A stretch of DNA of 64,000 nucleotides from contig NZ_QJRF01000066.1 of NCBI RefSeq assembly GCF_013393345.1, positions 124,001 to 188,000 on the forward strand, in the 5' to 3' direction. Every line of letters starts with the position of its first letter. Within the stretch, counting starts at the first letter, position 1. Made by a program: the position numbers and the translations under genes. The DNA is from Pseudomonas taiwanensis (GTDB taxonomy: Bacteria; Pseudomonadota; Gammaproteobacteria; Pseudomonadales; Pseudomonadaceae). The notes under the pieces were generated by a model, which did no database searches, was not told the DNA's origin, and was given only the letters and a program-made list of their open reading frames with translations. Positions 61,788 through 64,000 of the stretch are shown in pieces.

Positions 61788-62681
61788 CATACAATGAAAC
61801 GCCTGCCTCCCCTGCCCGCCCTGCATACCTTTCTGATCACCGCCCAGTGCTGCAACTTCACCCGTGCCGCCGAACTGCTGCACCTCACCCAGGGCGCCGT
61901 GAGTCGGCAGATTTCCGGGCTGGAAAGCCACCTGGGGTACCCACTCTTCCAGCGTCAGGCGCGGGGGCTCAGCCTTACCACCCAGGGTCGAGAACTCCTG
62001 CCGCGCATTCAGCAGGTGTTCAACCTGATCGATGAGGCCGTCGAACAAGTAGGTGCAAAGCGCGAGGCCCTGCAACTCAAGGCCCCTACCTGCGTAATGC
62101 GCTGGCTTTTGCCGCGCCTGATGCGTTGGCAGGCGGAACGCCCGGACGTACCGGTGGAGCTGACCACCACCGTGCAATACGGCGTTGATTTTCGCCGTGA
62201 AGAGTTCGACGCCGCGGTGATCTACGGCACACAGCCCGGCAGCGCCCAGGTCGCCCACCACCTGTTCGATGAACAGCTCACGCCCGTGTGCTCCCCGCAA
62301 CTGATTAACGGCCCCGTGCCGCTCACCAGCATCGCCGACCTGGCCCTGCACACCTTGCTCCATCCCACCCGCGATGACCAGGACTGGAAAACCTGGCTGC
62401 TGGCCGCTGGCGCCACCCTCGACAAACTCGGTAGTGGACACCACTTCGACACCCTCGACCTGGCCCTGTCCGTCGCGGCCCAGGGCAATGGCGTGGCCCT
62501 GGGGGACTGGGCGCTGATCGGCGAGGACCTCGCTACCGGCCGGCTGGTGGCCCCCTTCGATCTCCGGGTGCCCACTGGCGGTGCCTATTTCCTGGTCTAT
62601 CCGGAACGTCCCGGCGCCAGCCCACAATTGCTTGAACTGGCTGAATGGCTGATTGTCGAAGCCCACGATGAGCAGATGTAA
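61782..62681 (+). CDS. LysR-family regulator (GcvA-like) of the importer/dehydrogenase regulon
   Basis: A 299-residue LysR regulator: winged helix at residues 9-68 (LPALHTFLITAQCCNFTRAA, TQGAVSRQISGLESHLGYPL) and an effector domain that opens with KAPTCVMRWLLPRLMRWQAE. The first ATG (61782) lies inside the operator palindrome; the second, at 61794 (MKRLPPLPAL), suits the GcvA family better. Neither has a ribosome site. It is divergent from the dehydrogenase gene, and its likely binding site also occurs before the importer operon. Confidence 0.9.
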   Translation: MAHTMKRLPPLPALHTFLITAQCCNFTRAAELLHLTQGAVSRQISGLESHLGYPLFQRQARGLSLTTQGRELLPRIQQVFNLIDEAVEQVGAKREALQLKAPTCVMRWLLPRLMRWQAERPDVPVELTTTVQYGVDFRREEFDAAVIYGTQPGSAQVAHHLFDEQLTPVCSPQLINGPVPLTSIADLALHTLLHPTRDDQDWKTWLLAAGATLDKLGSGHHFDTLDLALSVAAQGNGVALGDWALIGEDLATGRLVAPFDLRVPTGGAYFLVYPERPGASPQLLELAEWLIVEAHDEQM

Positions 62682-62894
62682 CAGGGCACTTCAGGATCGG
62701 TGCACCGCAAAAGTGCACATGCCGGCCGGCAACACCCGAGCCCATCGGGCGCGTTGATATGAGGTGTCACATGGCTTGCCCGTCGGTCGCCACACCGGGT
62801 GTCCAGCCGCTCAGGCCGCCCGGACTGGCCTGTCTATACCTAACCTCGAACCTGCCGTAACGGTTCGCTCTTTCCCCTATGGGAGGAATGATCC

Positions 62895-64000
62895 ATGGCT
62901 ACTTTCCCTGGCACTCCGGGAGACGATTTCATATTCGGCACGGAAGACGACGACCTTATCAACGGACAAGGCGGCAACGACTTCCTGCTCGGCTCCGGCG
63001 GCAATGACACCATCGACGGAGGCGACGGCAACGACGACCTCTCCGGCGACTCAGGCAACGACACGCTTCTTGGCGGCAACGACGACGACACCCTTACCGG
63101 CGGCCTTGGCGCCGATGTCCTCACCGGGGGCGGCGGCGCCGACAGCTATTTCTGGACGGTGGAAACCGGCAACGAATCCAGCTCCCTGAGCCAGGACCGC
63201 ATCACCGACTTCCAGGGCGCAGGCGTAGTCGGCGGTGACATCCTGCGGCTCTCCAGCTTCCCCAACCGTCTGGTCTTCCAGGGCGCCCGCAACGGGGTAC
63301 CCACGGTGGGAAGCAATCTCGGCTTCGGCAATAACGGCTTCACCGATGTCTTCTACGCCATCGGCGCCGCCAGCACCCTGCTGTTCGCCGACTCCAACGA
63401 CAACGGCATCTTCGACGCCACCGACTTCGCCGTGCAACTGGATGGCATCCACAACCTCGTCAGGAGCGACTTCGGCGCCACCGCCTTCGTCATTGCCGGC
63501 ACTGAAGCCGGCGAAGTGATCAATGGCACCAACGATCCCGACACCATCTTCGGCCTCGGCGGCGGCGACGTGATCAACGGCCTCGGCGGCAACGACATCG
63601 TCGATGGCGGCGCCGGCAACGACACCCTCAACGGCGGCGCGGGTATCGACCGCCTCACCGGCGGAGCCGGCAACGACATACTCAATGGCGAAGCCGACCG
63701 CGACCTCCTGATCGGCGGCGCCGGCAACGACATCCTCAACGGCGGCGCCGGCAATGACACCACCATGTCCGGTGGCGATGGCAATGACATCGTCAATGGT
63801 GGCGAAGGCAACGACACCCTCGACGGCGACAATGGCAACGACGTCCTCAACGGCGGCGTGGGCAATGACGACTTCTTCGGCGGAGACGGCAATGACCAGA
63901 TCTTCGGCGAGGACGGCAATGATGAGATCTTCGCCGGCCCCGGCAGCGACATCCTCAATGGCGGCGCCGGCAATGACCTGATCATGGGCGAAGCGGGCCA
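62895..64000 (+). CDS. RTX calcium-binding repeat protein, 3' end outside window
   Basis: The frame is open from ATG at 62895 to the window edge (368 codons). GGGAGGA lies 8 bases before the start. Residues about 1-85 are a first block of GGxGxDxLx nonapeptides (GSGGNDTIDGGDGNDDLSGD). Residues about 86-215 form a globular part resembling the serralysin C-terminal region (YFWTVETGNESSSLSQDRIT, FTDVFYAIGAASTLLFADSN). A second long RTX block follows (GAGNDTLNGGAGIDRLTGGA). There is no N-terminal signal; RTX proteins leave by type I secretion with a C-terminal signal, which is not visible here. The role, whether adhesin, enzyme or surface layer, cannot be read yet. Confidence 0.9.
   Translation, partial: MATFPGTPGDDFIFGTEDDDLINGQGGNDFLLGSGGNDTIDGGDGNDDLSGDSGNDTLLGGNDDDTLTGGLGADVLTGGGGADSYFWTVETGNESSSLSQDRITDFQGAGVVGGDILRLSSFPNRLVFQGARNGVPTVGSNLGFGNNGFTDVFYAIGAASTLLFADSNDNGIFDATDFAVQLDGIHNLVRSDFGATAFVIAGTEAGEVINGTNDPDTIFGLGGGDVINGLGGNDIVDGGAGNDTLNGGAGIDRLTGGAGNDILNGEADRDLLIGGAGNDILNGGAGNDTTMSGGDGNDIVNGGEGNDTLDGDNGNDVLNGGVGNDDFFGGDGNDQIFGEDGNDEIFAGPGSDILNGGAGNDLIMGEAG

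Overview
The window is about 64 kb of high-GC chromosomal DNA from a Pseudomonas species. The gene content and order point there: phhR/phhABC, azoR-LysR-hydrolase-ppiA-ABC, a FemAB-like gene followed by ccoM/phrS, alkB and rapA, selD-mnmH, and braCDEFG. Several small families of palindromic intergenic repeats of the kind common in pseudomonads occur throughout. I see no prophage, insertion sequence, CRISPR array, tRNA or rRNA gene. Statements about resemblance to P. aeruginosa loci come from memory and no search was run.

Left edge (1-7.7 kb): two consecutive tail-collar (MdpB-type) proteins, the first cut by the window edge, then a DUF6916 protein and a GNAT acetyltransferase. Facing them is a tight five-gene minus-strand operon: HlyD adaptor, GAF-HlyD adaptor, PqqD-like/M50/HlyD membrane protein, aspartyl/asparaginyl beta-hydroxylase and sulfotransferase. 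Three adaptor-like proteins and two tailoring enzymes next to phage-tail-like proteins look like an uncharacterised export and modification system. This is the strongest candidate for a new system. No ABC transporter, TolC or obvious cargo lies inside the window.

7.8-19.5 kb: an aldo/keto reductase, a VOC protein, an amino acid permease, a large atypical class A PBP-like protein, an azoR/SMR operon with a divergent LysR gene, and an mdtJI-type SMR pair. The mdtJ leader is long and contains palindromes and a possible leader peptide.

18-28 kb: phenylalanine catabolism (phhR divergent from phhABC, with a PhhR box between them), a second azoR, a small periplasmic protein, a LysR regulator, a hydrolase, a periplasmic cyclophilin and an ABC exporter.

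28-36 kb: two DUF2790 genes, a FemAB-like acyltransferase, a PhrS-like RNA that encodes the 38-residue CcoM peptide behind two Anr boxes, a small basic protein, alkB, a small conserved protein, rapA and an MFS transporter.

36-47 kb: an MHYT-GGDEF-EAL protein (MucR type), the selenium genes mnmH and selD, a hyi/glxR-like pair, and a four-gene ABC importer of the predicted selenate type. Two small DUF proteins follow.

47-55 kb: the branched-chain amino acid importer braCDEFG, a secreted protein built from a 13-residue tandem repeat, and a membrane-anchored FMN glutamate-synthase-like protein.

55-64 kb: a polyamine-type ABC importer with an atypical SDR, an aldehyde dehydrogenase and a LysR regulator. 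A near-identical operator lies before both the transporter operon and the dehydrogenase, so these probably form one small catabolic regulon. The window ends inside an RTX-repeat protein.
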